Shown: piece by piece, positions 35,336-43,339 of the stretch
Layout: every line of letters starts with the position of its first letter
How positions within the stretch are numbered: the stretch's first letter is position 1
Source of the DNA: Kushneria marisflavi
GTDB lineage: Bacteria; Pseudomonadota; Gammaproteobacteria; Pseudomonadales; Halomonadaceae
Reading direction: 5' to 3'
Assembly (NCBI RefSeq): GCF_002157205.1
Contig: NZ_CP021358.1
Coordinates: 62,001 to 126,000 of the forward strand
Length of the DNA: 64,000 nt
Notes under the pieces: model-generated
Database searches by the model: none
The model's input: the letters and a program-made list of their open reading frames with translations, nothing else
What the model was told of the DNA's origin: nothing
Translations under genes and position numbers: made by a program

Positions 35336-35998
35336 TCAGGGATTCGTGTGCTTTTTCATCATCCCTGCGATGTCTTCAAGCTTTTCAAGACAGATCCGAC
35401 CGCTAAAAAACGATCCTACATCGATATAGCGAACGTTCCCCAGCGTTCTGGGTTCCGGCACGGGAGTATGTCCTACCACAACGCCGTCAATACCGGACAC
35501 GATAGACTGATTGTTTGACTCGATGCGCTGTCGTGACCACAGAAGCGTTTCGCGAGATGTCTTGCGAATGTCTGACCAGTTGGCGGGTGGCTCGGCGTGA
35601 ACGATTCCCACAACGCCGTGAGCGGTCTCGACTTCAAAGGCCAGGGGCATCTTCATCATGGCCTCTGCAAGGCGATTTCTCAGAGTGACCTTGTCATGGC
35701 TCTGAGACCAGTCTCCTCCGTTACTCAGCCACTGTCCCCAGTGATTATCGAACAAGGCGTTACGCGCCATCATTTCATGATTGCCGGTTACCGCATAACA
35801 CCAGGGCTGATGGACCAGCTCGAGACATTTCAGGGAATCAGGACCACGATCGATCAGATCGCCCACGCTGAAAAGACGATCCCTGGCGGTATCGAAATCG
35901 ACCCGGGTCAATTCACGCTCAAGTAATGCGTAATGCCCGTGCAGATCGCCAACGACATAGTCATGACCATTGTCATTGCGTTCGAATCGCTTGAGCAT
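35336..35998 (-). CDS. PPP-family metallophosphatase (PphA/PrpA-like)
   Basis: 220 residues. Lambda-phosphatase-type motifs in order: GDLHGH (17-22), [10 protein letters not shown] (46-55), GNHEMM (72-77), the VHAEPP His, and GHTPVPEP. These place it with bacterial serine/threonine phosphatases PphA/PphB (two Mn ions). ATG with GGAG seven bases upstream. Monocistronic. Confidence 0.92.
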   Translation of the reverse strand: MLKRFERNDNGHDYVVGDLHGHYALLERELTRVDFDTARDRLFSVGDLIDRGPDSLKCLELVHQPWCYAVTGNHEMMARNALFDNHWGQWLSNGGDWSQSHDKVTLRNRLAEAMMKMPLAFEVETAHGVVGIVHAEPPANWSDIRKTSRETLLWSRQRIESNNQSIVSGIDGVVVGHTPVPEPRTLGNVRYIDVGSFFSGRICLEKLEDIAGMMKKHTNP

Positions 35999-36065
35999 TC
36001 ATGGACTCCGATAAGTGTTGAGCAAAGGCCGCATCATAAACGAAACGCGAGCGTATTTTGACCTG

Positions 36066-36221
36066 TCACGTGACAACGATCAGTGCATGAATGATACCGG
36101 GCACATAGCCCATGAGCGTGAGAAGAAGATTAAGCCAGAAGGCATCACCAAAACCGGCGGCCAGATATACCGCCAATGGTGGTAACAGAAAGGAAAGAAC
36201 AACCAGAGTGACAGGGTCCAT
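36066..36221 (-). CDS. YqaE/Pmp3-family membrane protein (51 aa)
   Basis: 51 residues in two hydrophobic helices: MDPVTLVVLSFLLPPLAVYL and FWLNLLLTLMGYVPGIIHAL. This is the UPF0057/Pmp3 signature. Members are stress-induced proteolipids affecting membrane potential under salt or cold. The gene lies 52 bases downstream of the lipoprotein gene on the same strand and may be co-transcribed. The Shine-Dalgarno is weak. Confidence 0.93.
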   Translation of the reverse strand: MDPVTLVVLSFLLPPLAVYLAAGFGDAFWLNLLLTLMGYVPGIIHALIVVT

Positions 36222-36273
36222 GAGTGAAAATCGATGGCAGAATCCCTGTGAAGGGACCCTGCCAATAGATCCT

Positions 36274-36798
36274 TTACCAGTTGATGGCGCTTTGGACCTG
36301 CTCGGGCGTCAGAACGTGACGAGCGTACTCCTGCCCCTGACTTGAGCCGGCATCATATGGATTTTGTGTGTTGATGTAGGCAACCAACACCTGATCGTTT
36401 TTGGTGCCCATCACATGGGCCGGTGTCGAGCCAACACGATCCCTGGCCTGGCGCTGCATTTGCTCCCACTCCTGCTGCGGATAGGTCGCCAGTGCCAGCA
36501 ACGGCTCCGGAGTGCTGTTGAGCTCAAAATTCTTGTAATAGAAAACGGCCATATTTTGAGCATCGATGCGCTGATTGTTCCATTCGAACGTATCGCGCTC
36601 GACGACGCTGTTTTGCCAGTTTTCAGGATAGGTAAAGGTATAGCCGACAGTGGTATTGCGATAGCCCTGCTCTGACTGTTGGATCACGCTATCAATGTTG
36701 GGATCCTGCTGTTTTGGCTCGGAGCTTGAGCAGCCTGCCACGGCAAACATGGCACCTGCGATGGCCAGCGTGGTGGCCCCTTTTTTAATAAAAGACAT
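36274..36798 (-). CDS. Lipoprotein, unknown function (174 aa)
   Basis: Starts at the ATG at 36798 with AGGAGG upstream; the longer open frame has no support. Signal MSFIKKGATTLAIAGAMFAVAGC with lipobox VAGC. The mature domain (VGYTFTYPENWQNSV, NMAVFYYKNF) resembles the PsbP/MOG1-like alpha-beta sandwich seen in small bacterial lipoproteins (the 'TYPENW' pattern), but I cannot name it. A promoter-like pair TTGTCA (36857-36862) and TATATT (36836-36841), 15 bases apart, lies upstream. Confidence 0.8.
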   Translation of the reverse strand: MSFIKKGATTLAIAGAMFAVAGCSSSEPKQQDPNIDSVIQQSEQGYRNTTVGYTFTYPENWQNSVVERDTFEWNNQRIDAQNMAVFYYKNFELNSTPEPLLALATYPQQEWEQMQRQARDRVGSTPAHVMGTKNDQVLVAYINTQNPYDAGSSQGQEYARHVLTPEQVQSAINW

Positions 36799-37103
36799 GC
36801 AGCATCCTCCTTGAGTCAATAAGTCCTGCACAGTCAATATAGTCCATATCATGATTTGACAAATTATCTGACGGTCATCGGATGATTCAGCCACGTGCAT
36901 GACGCTCCAATCCCATGACCTTATTTCTGCTTTCATCACGGGATGCGACCTGGAGGGTGTTTGTCGGTGATGCAATGGAGAGCAGGCACGCTGATAAAGA
37001 AGCGGTCAGGTCAAAATGGGCGATATAGCGGGTGATTAAGGAATTGACTAAAAGAGTTTGGCAGCCACGGCCCGGTCATCGTGGATATGGCAACAGGACA
37101 TTT
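36799..37103. other. Intergenic stretch between lipoprotein gene and bluB
   Basis: 305 bases without a supported gene. The left part holds the lipoprotein promoter and ribosome-binding site. I see no clear hairpin terminator after bluB and no other conserved element. Confidence 0.5.
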
Positions 37104-37748
37104 TTATTCAGGCCAGGTATCGACACTGATCAGGGTCGCGAGCGAACGACGCTGATCCCACCCCTTCTGTGCCAGCATGGGGGAATCATAAAAGGCGCTA
37201 ACATGACCGATGCACAGAATGGCAATGGGCCATGCCCCCTTTGGAGCGTGAATCAGTGATTTCAATGCTTCAGGGTCGAAAAGAGATACCCAGCCAACAC
37301 CGACACCCTCGGCACGCCCTGCCAGCCAGAGATTCTGAATGGCGCAGCTGGCTGAAGCCAGATCCATTTCGTTGATGGTGCGACGTCCAAACACATACTG
37401 CTCTCGCGCATCACAAAGCGATACCACCCAGAGCTCAGGGCACTCTCGGATGCCTTCCACCTTGAGCTCCAGAAATGCTTGAGCACGCTCGTCGAGCGCC
37501 TGCGCCGTGGCCTGACGCTCCTCATCAACAAGCTGTGCCACGGCCTCGCGCAAGGCAGAATCGCGAATGCAGATAAACCGCCACGGCTGCATGTATCCAA
37601 CGCTGGGCGCATCATGTGCGGCTTCCAGCATCCGCTGTATGACGTCCGGGTCTACCGGGTCAGGCAGGAAATGGCGCATATCCCGGCGCTCGCGAATGGC
37701 GCGATAGACCGCAGCCTTGTCTTCATCACTGTAGGCATGTTGGCTCAT
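37104..37748 (-). CDS. bluB: 5,6-dimethylbenzimidazole synthase BluB
   Basis: 214 residues of the nitroreductase-like fold specialised as BluB. RERRDMRHFLPDPVDPDVIQRML, the APSVGYMQPWRFI flavin/substrate lid, LCDAREQYVFGRRTI and VGVGWVSLFDPEAL are characteristic. BluB fragments FMNH2 with oxygen to make DMB, the lower ligand of B12, and thus needs oxygen, fitting the aerobic CobN type of pathway here. Overlaps cobD by four bases and is the last gene of the minus-strand cob arm. Confidence 0.95.
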   Translation of the reverse strand: MSQHAYSDEDKAAVYRAIRERRDMRHFLPDPVDPDVIQRMLEAAHDAPSVGYMQPWRFICIRDSALREAVAQLVDEERQATAQALDERAQAFLELKVEGIRECPELWVVSLCDAREQYVFGRRTINEMDLASASCAIQNLWLAGRAEGVGVGWVSLFDPEALKSLIHAPKGAWPIAILCIGHVSAFYDSPMLAQKGWDQRRSLATLISVDTWPE

Positions 37749-38845
37749 GACAACCTCCCGGTGACCCTGCCAGCCACTATTATGGCCTGCTCCAGGTGCT
37801 GCATCGCACGTGAGCTCTCATCGTGCAATCCAAAACGTAGAATGGCACGCTGCTCATCGATTACCCACAGGCGTGTCAGCACGCCCTCGGATAACAGAAC
37901 TTCATGCCAGAAACGAGCGCGTTCAAACGTCATATCAAACCCGTTGAAAAGCGCGCCATGACGCCAGCGGGCGATATCACCATGTACCCCAACCTGCTTT
38001 TCAAGCCACGCCCCCTGTTGGCCGCTGGCGTGCCTGAGCGTTTTACTCATGGTGCGCTGCCAGGGATGATCTTCAAGAGCCTCTACGCCGGCCTGTTGAG
38101 ATGGTGACGTTACCCGCCATGGTCCCTGCAAGGCGGACAGTCTTTGCATGATGGTTGATGACACTCTTCCAATGACGGTGCCCAGACGCAATCCAGCCAG
38201 ACCAAAAAACTTGCCCAGCGAGCGCAATACGATCACGTTATCAGCGATATCCGGCAGCAGGCTCTGTTCAGGTGTGGCATCCATGAAGGCTTCATCGACG
38301 ATTAACACGGCGCCCTTCTGCTGCAGTCTGGTGGCCAGAGCATGTAGATCGCGGGGCGCGATATGCTGCCCACCAGGGTTGTTGGGATTGATGACGACCA
38401 TCGCGCGCAGATTGTCTGAATCAATCCACGATGCCACCACGGCCTCAGGGTGATCAGCGTCGTAAAACCATGCTTGATGACCGGCCTGCTGCCAGCGCCA
38501 CTCATGCTCTCGATATCCGATATCGGGGAGCGCCACGATGCCTGACTCGACACAGTGCGGCAACTGCTCGATGGCCCACTGCGAGCCTGGAATATTTAAA
38601 AGCGTGAAATCATCCTCGGCACCGAGCGGTGACCCCAGATAATACCAGCTTGATGCCTCAAGAAGTGCCAGATCGTGATCCGGCAGGGCCTGACAGGCGC
38701 TCGCATCAATAGGTGTGATCGGATAGGGCCACGGGTTAATGCCGGTTGAGAGGTCCAGCCAATCCTCTCGCTTGATACCGTAACGACGGCTGACATCAGA
38801 CAACCTGCCGCCGTGGGCCGGAAATGCCTCGAAAGCACGCGTCAT
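37745..38845 (-). CDS. cobD: L-threonine-O-3-phosphate decarboxylase (CobD/CobC aminotransferase-like)
   Basis: 366 residues from the ATG at 38845, whose ATGA overlaps the cbiB stop; the open frame extends 13 codons further. PLP class I aminotransferase fold: HGGRLSDVSRRYGI and DLSTGINPWP at the N-terminus, NPNNPGGQ, VDEAFMD, and LRSLGKFFGLAGLRLG with the PLP lysine. It provides (R)-1-aminopropan-2-ol phosphate for the nucleotide loop. Named CobD in Salmonella and CobC in Pseudomonas/Rhodobacter-type nomenclature. Confidence 0.93.
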   Translation of the reverse strand: MTRAFEAFPAHGGRLSDVSRRYGIKREDWLDLSTGINPWPYPITPIDASACQALPDHDLALLEASSWYYLGSPLGAEDDFTLLNIPGSQWAIEQLPHCVESGIVALPDIGYREHEWRWQQAGHQAWFYDADHPEAVVASWIDSDNLRAMVVINPNNPGGQHIAPRDLHALATRLQQKGAVLIVDEAFMDATPEQSLLPDIADNVIVLRSLGKFFGLAGLRLGTVIGRVSSTIMQRLSALQGPWRVTSPSQQAGVEALEDHPWQRTMSKTLRHASGQQGAWLEKQVGVHGDIARWRHGALFNGFDMTFERARFWHEVLLSEGVLTRLWVIDEQRAILRFGLHDESSRAMQHLEQAIIVAGRVTGRLS

Positions 38846-39783
38846 GACCCTACCCATGTGATGATCAAAAGCACGGCAAGCCATATCAACAGGGCATGAA
38901 AGACAAGCGTGCAGGCACGATCGATATCCATCACCGCAGCAGGACGTCCCTCACCAAGTACCGGGCCTGCGACATGCTGCCCATGATAAATACCGCCACC
39001 GCCAAGCCGTATCCCCAAAGCTCCCGCTCCTGCGGCCATGACCGGTCCTGCATTTGGACTTTTCCAGTTCCTGCCCTGCTCCCACCAGCATCGTATGGCG
39101 GCATTGAAGGTGTTTTTTGAAATTTGCCAATGCCAGCCGGCCAGTGCGTAGGACAATGCCGTCAGTCGAGCCGGTATCCAGTTCATGATGTCGTCGACGC
39201 GTGCCGCGACACGTCCGAAATAAAGATAACGCTCACTGCGATACCCCCACATGGCATCAAGCGTGTTCACCACACGATAAAGCACGACACCGGGGATTCC
39301 TGCGACTGCGAACCAGAAAATTGCGGCGAACAGCGCATCACTGCCGTTTTCAAGTACGGACTCACAGGTCGCGCGTGATATTTCGCACGCCTCGAGCTGC
39401 CCTGTATCCCGACTGACCAGCATGGCCACCTGCTGGCGTGCATCTTCGAGATCGTCTTTCAAGAGGGGCTGATAAACACGTTGAGCATGTTCGATGAGGC
39501 TCTTGCGGCCGATAGCCAGATAAAGCGTTAAAACGGCCAGGAATATGTGCCAAAAGCCTTCCAGAAGACGGTCGAGATAGATGGCCGCCAGCATAATGGG
39601 AGCAATGACCAGGCACCATCCGATAAGACCAGCGACCAGGTTTCCGGTATTTGACTGACTGGAACCGTAAACGTGCTTTTCAACGGTCGAGATCCACCAT
39701 CCCAACCCTACGAGGGGATGAAATCGTCGAGGTTCCCCCCATATCTGATCAACTAATGTTGCTGCTAATATTACTATCCACAT
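38842..39783 (-). CDS. cbiB: Adenosylcobinamide-phosphate synthase CbiB
   Basis: 313 residues, polytopic. LVDQIWGEPRRFHPLVGLGWWI at the start, then SRDTGQLEACEISRATCESVLENGSDALFAAIFW, RVVNTLDAMWGYRSERYLYFG and GGGIYHGQHVAGPVLGEGRPA are CbiB landmarks. It joins aminopropanol phosphate (from CobD) to adenosylcobyric acid. The start at 39783 lacks a Shine-Dalgarno and follows cobC by 30 AT-rich bases; the 3' end overlaps cobD. Confidence 0.94.
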   Translation of the reverse strand: MWIVILAATLVDQIWGEPRRFHPLVGLGWWISTVEKHVYGSSQSNTGNLVAGLIGWCLVIAPIMLAAIYLDRLLEGFWHIFLAVLTLYLAIGRKSLIEHAQRVYQPLLKDDLEDARQQVAMLVSRDTGQLEACEISRATCESVLENGSDALFAAIFWFAVAGIPGVVLYRVVNTLDAMWGYRSERYLYFGRVAARVDDIMNWIPARLTALSYALAGWHWQISKNTFNAAIRCWWEQGRNWKSPNAGPVMAAGAGALGIRLGGGGIYHGQHVAGPVLGEGRPAAVMDIDRACTLVFHALLIWLAVLLIITWVGS

Positions 39784-39813
39784 TGGAGATAACGGTATAA
39801 TTTTGTTTGGCGA

Positions 39814-40488
39814 TTACACATCATTGCCGACTGGTGCTCCAAGATGGCATAACTGCTCGAACTGTTCGTGACTTTGTCGATCAATATCGACACGTAAACG
39901 CGCAAGACCAGCGTAAGGCAACGATAGACGGTGCAGCCAGTCCCCCTTTTGCATCGACATGCCTATCCGCATCGCCACCCAGCTTTTGATAACACCGGCA
40001 TGCCCAAACACCAGAAGACGTATTGACGCGTCATCCTGATGATCAGCGGTATCCGCCAGCGCCGTTCCTCTATCAAGAATATTTTTCCAGCCCTGTTCGA
40101 TGCGTGTCAGAAACGCATTGACCGTCTCCCCTTTCGGTGGAGGAAATGCTCGAGGGTTCGACCAGAACTGTTCCAGTTCGGATCTGGAATGCTTCAGCAG
40201 TTCCTGTGTGGCTATCCCGTCCCACGCGCCAAAGTTCATTTCCATGATTTCAGGCATGACATGCAGCGGTACGTTCCACTCTTCGGCCAGCACTTCTCCT
40301 GCACTGGCGCAGCGAATCAGCGGTGAGCTAATGATCGCATGAGGGCGAGGCAGGGTTCGTGCGGCCGCCAGCATATTCCTGCGCCCCGAGACACTCAGGG
40401 AGACGTCGGTCTGCCCACGCAAGCACTGCTGTGGGCCCTCACACTCACCGTGGCGCAGGCAGTCGATGATCAGCGCCTGGAAGGTCAT
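39814..40488 (-). CDS. cobC: Alpha-ribazole-5'-phosphate phosphatase (histidine phosphatase)
   Basis: 224 residues from the ATG at 40488, overlapping the cobU stop by four bases; a longer frame is not supported. Phosphoglycerate-mutase-type motifs: the phospho-His LRHGEC, the catalytic MNFGAWDG region, and VFGHAGVI with the second His. It removes the phosphate from alpha-ribazole phosphate or the final cobalamin phosphate. Position between cobU and cbiB supports the role. Confidence 0.9.
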   Translation of the reverse strand: MTFQALIIDCLRHGECEGPQQCLRGQTDVSLSVSGRRNMLAAARTLPRPHAIISSPLIRCASAGEVLAEEWNVPLHVMPEIMEMNFGAWDGIATQELLKHSRSELEQFWSNPRAFPPPKGETVNAFLTRIEQGWKNILDRGTALADTADHQDDASIRLLVFGHAGVIKSWVAMRIGMSMQKGDWLHRLSLPYAGLARLRVDIDRQSHEQFEQLCHLGAPVGNDV

Positions 40489-41006
40489 GTCGGCTCTCCC
40501 TTGAGGCACTGGGGAAGCCCGGCGACCACCCACCAGACACGCTGGCATCGCAATACCAGCGTCTGATGAAGCCAGCCGGCCTCGTCCACAAAGCGTCGCG
40601 ACAGGGCATTCATGGGCACGATTCCCTGCCCTACCTCGTTGCTGACCATCACTACCCGTCCTGGTGCCTCGTCGAGGGCCTCCAACAGCCGGCCATACTC
40701 GTGATCAAATCGCTCATCACCATCGAGCAAAACATTGGTCAGCCAGAGGGTCAGACAATCTACCAGCAGCAGACGATCTGCTCGAGCATGCCGATCAATG
40801 GCATCCCCCAGCGCCAGTGGCGCCTCTTCCAGCGACCAGTGGGCAGGTCTGCGTAAACGGTGAGCCTCAATGCGCGCGTGCATTTCGCTGTCGTTATACA
40901 CTTGCGCCGTGGCGATATACGTCACCTCAAGGCCGCTCTGCATGGCCAGCGCTTCACCGTGACCACTCTTGCCACTGCGTGCGCCGCCCAGAATCAACTC
41001 ATGCAT
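40485..41006 (-). CDS. cobU: Adenosylcobinamide kinase/guanylyltransferase CobU
   Basis: 173 residues. P-loop LILGGARSGKS at the N-terminus, TYIATAQVYNDSEM, the guanylylated His in IEAHRLRRPAHW, LLLVDCLTLWLTNVL and VVMVSNEVGQGIVP are CobU/CobP signatures. It phosphorylates adenosylcobinamide and attaches GMP. Overlaps cobS by eight bases and cobC by four. Confidence 0.95.
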   Translation of the reverse strand: MHELILGGARSGKSGHGEALAMQSGLEVTYIATAQVYNDSEMHARIEAHRLRRPAHWSLEEAPLALGDAIDRHARADRLLLVDCLTLWLTNVLLDGDERFDHEYGRLLEALDEAPGRVVMVSNEVGQGIVPMNALSRRFVDEAGWLHQTLVLRCQRVWWVVAGLPQCLKGEPT

Positions 41007-41781
41007 GCATCATCACCAGTACCAGATACAAAAGCACCTCGGTGATCTGTTGAACGGCGCCCAGTGCATCTCCTGTCACGCCGCCAAGCTGATGTTTCAA
41101 CCAGCGGTACAGCATCCATCCCGAGAGCGCTGTCACCAAAAGCAGAACGCTACCAGAAACGACCCCGGCAGAAAGCACTGCCACAAGCACGGCAATGCCA
41201 CCCAGCCAGCCGTGATCACTGACACGATGCTGCCCGGTCAAGGCATGAACCTTGCTGTCGGCATCGCATCGTAGATACGGCAGCAGGCCCATCATGAAAG
41301 CGGCCAGCCCACGACTCAGGGCATGGGCGGTGATCAGTGCCATCATCACAAGCCCGGACTCCTGCTGCGCCAGCGCACTCAATAACAGCCACCGCCCTAC
41401 CAGACTCGCGATCAGCGCTAGCACACCATAGCTACCGACCCGGCTGTCTTTCATGATGGCCAGACGCTGGGCCACGGTTTGACCGCCTCCAAGGCCATCC
41501 ATGCAGTCTGCCAGACCGTCTTCATGCAGGGCACCGGTCAGCCATAGCGACAGCACCAGCGTCACAAACACCGCGACAGAGGCAGGGAGCACCTGTTCAA
41601 GGCCCCAATAAATCAGAGCAAGCCCCAGACCGATCAGTGCACCGACCAGCGTAAACCAGCGATGGCAACGTCCCAGCGCCTGTGCGCTGACTTCACCGGG
41701 AATACGCACCGGTAGCCGGGTCAAAAAACTCACCGCCAGACAGCCCCACTGCCACTGACAAGCCAGGCCCTTACGGCTCAT
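40999..41781 (-). CDS. cobS: Adenosylcobinamide-GDP ribazoletransferase (cobalamin synthase) CobS
   Basis: 260 residues, strongly hydrophobic with about seven helices. FLTRLPV near the start, GALHEDGLADCMDGLGGG with the metal-binding Asp residues, and MKDSRVGSYGVLAL are diagnostic. It joins alpha-ribazole(-phosphate) to adenosylcobinamide-GDP at the inner membrane. Overlaps cobT by four bases. Not to be confused with the CobS subunit of the cobaltochelatase. Confidence 0.95.
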   Translation of the reverse strand: MSRKGLACQWQWGCLAVSFLTRLPVRIPGEVSAQALGRCHRWFTLVGALIGLGLALIYWGLEQVLPASVAVFVTLVLSLWLTGALHEDGLADCMDGLGGGQTVAQRLAIMKDSRVGSYGVLALIASLVGRWLLLSALAQQESGLVMMALITAHALSRGLAAFMMGLLPYLRCDADSKVHALTGQHRVSDHGWLGGIAVLVAVLSAGVVSGSVLLLVTALSGWMLYRWLKHQLGGVTGDALGAVQQITEVLLYLVLVMMHA

Positions 41782-42809
41782 AGCGTCAGGCCCACCTCTT
41801 CGAGCGAACCCAATTCATGATAAAAGGCCAGTGCCGAGCGCAGCAGCGGCAATGCCAGTGCCGCCCCCGATCCTTCTCCGAGTCGAAGCCCCATATCCAG
41901 AAGCGGTACGGCTTCAAGCTGATCCAGCAGCGGCCTGTGACCGCGCTCATCGCCACAATGCGAGAAGATTAGATAGCCCCGTACCTCAGGTGCAAGACGA
42001 CAGGCACACAGTGCCGCCACGGTCGTAATGAATCCATCCACCAGAATGACCATGCCTTTTTCAGCAGCGGCCAGCATGGCCCCGACCATACCCACAATCT
42101 CGAACCCGCCCAACGCCGCCAGCGCCAGCCGAGGGTCCTGCAGGGCCTGCGCATGGCGCTGAAGCCCAAGCTGCACGATATCCTGCTTGCGCTTCATGAT
42201 CGTGGCCGTAACCCCACTGCCGGCGCCGATACACATGTCAAAGGAGAGATGCGTGAGCGCTGCCATCAGCGCACTGGCGCTGGTCGTATTACCGATGCCC
42301 ATTTCCCCCAGCGCAATCAGATTGCAACCATCAGCATGCAGCTCATCAATCAGTCGTCGGCTGTTGTCGAAACCGGCGTCAAGCTGTTCAAGCGTCATGG
42401 CAGGCTCACGGTGAAAAGGCGCTGTCTTCTCGCCGAGCCGATGATCGACCAGCTTTGGATGCGGCTCATGCGCCTTGAGCGTCCCGCAATCAATGACCTT
42501 CAGGGGTAGTCCGGCCTGCCGGCAAAAGATATTGATGGCGGCATTTCCTTCCAGAAATTGATGCACCATCAGCTGTGTCGTTGAAGGATCAACAATGGAG
42601 ACACCTTCAAACGCCACACCATGATCGCCGGCAAAGAGCAGCATGATCGGTGAATCAATGCTCGTTTTTGAAAGTCCCAGAATACGCACCAGCGTTGCCG
42701 CAGTGGTTTCCAGCGTGCCCAACGATCCCGGAGGTTTTAGCCGACTGTCGATGTGGGCCTGAATACTGGCATCGTTCGCATCATCAGGGGGCGAAATATT
42801 AAAGGTCAT
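41778..42809 (-). CDS. cobT: Nicotinate-nucleotide:dimethylbenzimidazole phosphoribosyltransferase CobT
   Basis: 343 residues from the ATG at 42809 (MTFNISPP); an upstream in-frame ATG at 42830 is possible. LKPPGSLGTLE, FAGDHGVAFEGVS, GEMGIGNTTSASAL, GAGSGVTA and the catalytic Glu in LRLGEGSGAALALPLL are all present. It activates DMB from BluB to alpha-ribazole phosphate. First gene of the minus arm cobT-cobS-cobU-cobC-cbiB-cobD-bluB; its promoter must share the roughly 530-base region with the divergent riboswitch operon. Confidence 0.95.
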   Translation of the reverse strand: MTFNISPPDDANDASIQAHIDSRLKPPGSLGTLETTAATLVRILGLSKTSIDSPIMLLFAGDHGVAFEGVSIVDPSTTQLMVHQFLEGNAAINIFCRQAGLPLKVIDCGTLKAHEPHPKLVDHRLGEKTAPFHREPAMTLEQLDAGFDNSRRLIDELHADGCNLIALGEMGIGNTTSASALMAALTHLSFDMCIGAGSGVTATIMKRKQDIVQLGLQRHAQALQDPRLALAALGGFEIVGMVGAMLAAAEKGMVILVDGFITTVAALCACRLAPEVRGYLIFSHCGDERGHRPLLDQLEAVPLLDMGLRLGEGSGAALALPLLRSALAFYHELGSLEEVGLTL

Positions 42810-42956
42810 GACATTGACTCGGTTAAACATGCACAAACGCTACCGGCTGCCAGTTGGTGGAGCAACGATAAAGTCATAAAGCCTCATCAGCGGGCCCGGC
42901 CACGCCGCAGCGTCGGACTTGACTCCATCATTGGCCCGGCTCACGATGAGCAGCGC

Positions 42957-43136
42957 TCGGGTGCCCGTGCAGGTTTGTACGGGATAATCGGGAAAGTGAT
43001 GCAAGTTCACTGCTGTCCCCGCAACGGTAATCGAGTGGCTTGAAGCGTGACCACTGACCTTCATGGTCGGGAAGGTGCTTCAGCCCGGCAGACAATTGTC
43101 CGCCAGCTCGTCAGCCCGGAGACCGGCCCGGCGATG
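42957..43136 (+). promoter_or_regulatory. Cobalamin (AdoCbl-type) riboswitch
   Basis: Conserved elements in order: GGTGCC-like GGGTGCCCG at 42959, GGGAA at 42990, GATGCAAGTTCACTGCTGTC, then CCCCGCAACGGTAA at 43017-43030, GGTCGGGAAGGTGC and the B12 box AGCCCGGAGACCGGCC (43113-43128). It faces the plus-strand cob arm. The remaining 200 bases to the chelatase ATG contain an 8-bp hairpin TGATAATG/CATTATCA (43145-43167) that may belong to the expression platform; I see no T-run terminator, so control may be translational. No second aptamer is visible on the cobT side of the 530-base intergenic region. Confidence 0.93.
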
Positions 43137-43339
43137 ATACAGGGTGATAATGCCAACGACATTATCAGTAATGACTGCCGCGCGTACGGGTCGATACGCA
43201 GGAGCACACAAGTGACGTATTTTCCTATCAGGTGTCGGCGCTTGCCAGACGCCGCTGTACTCCATGACGCCTCTTTATCACATGAGTGGGGAATACACCC
43301 TCATGTCGCATCATCGCGTCCTGCACCTGCGGAGACGAT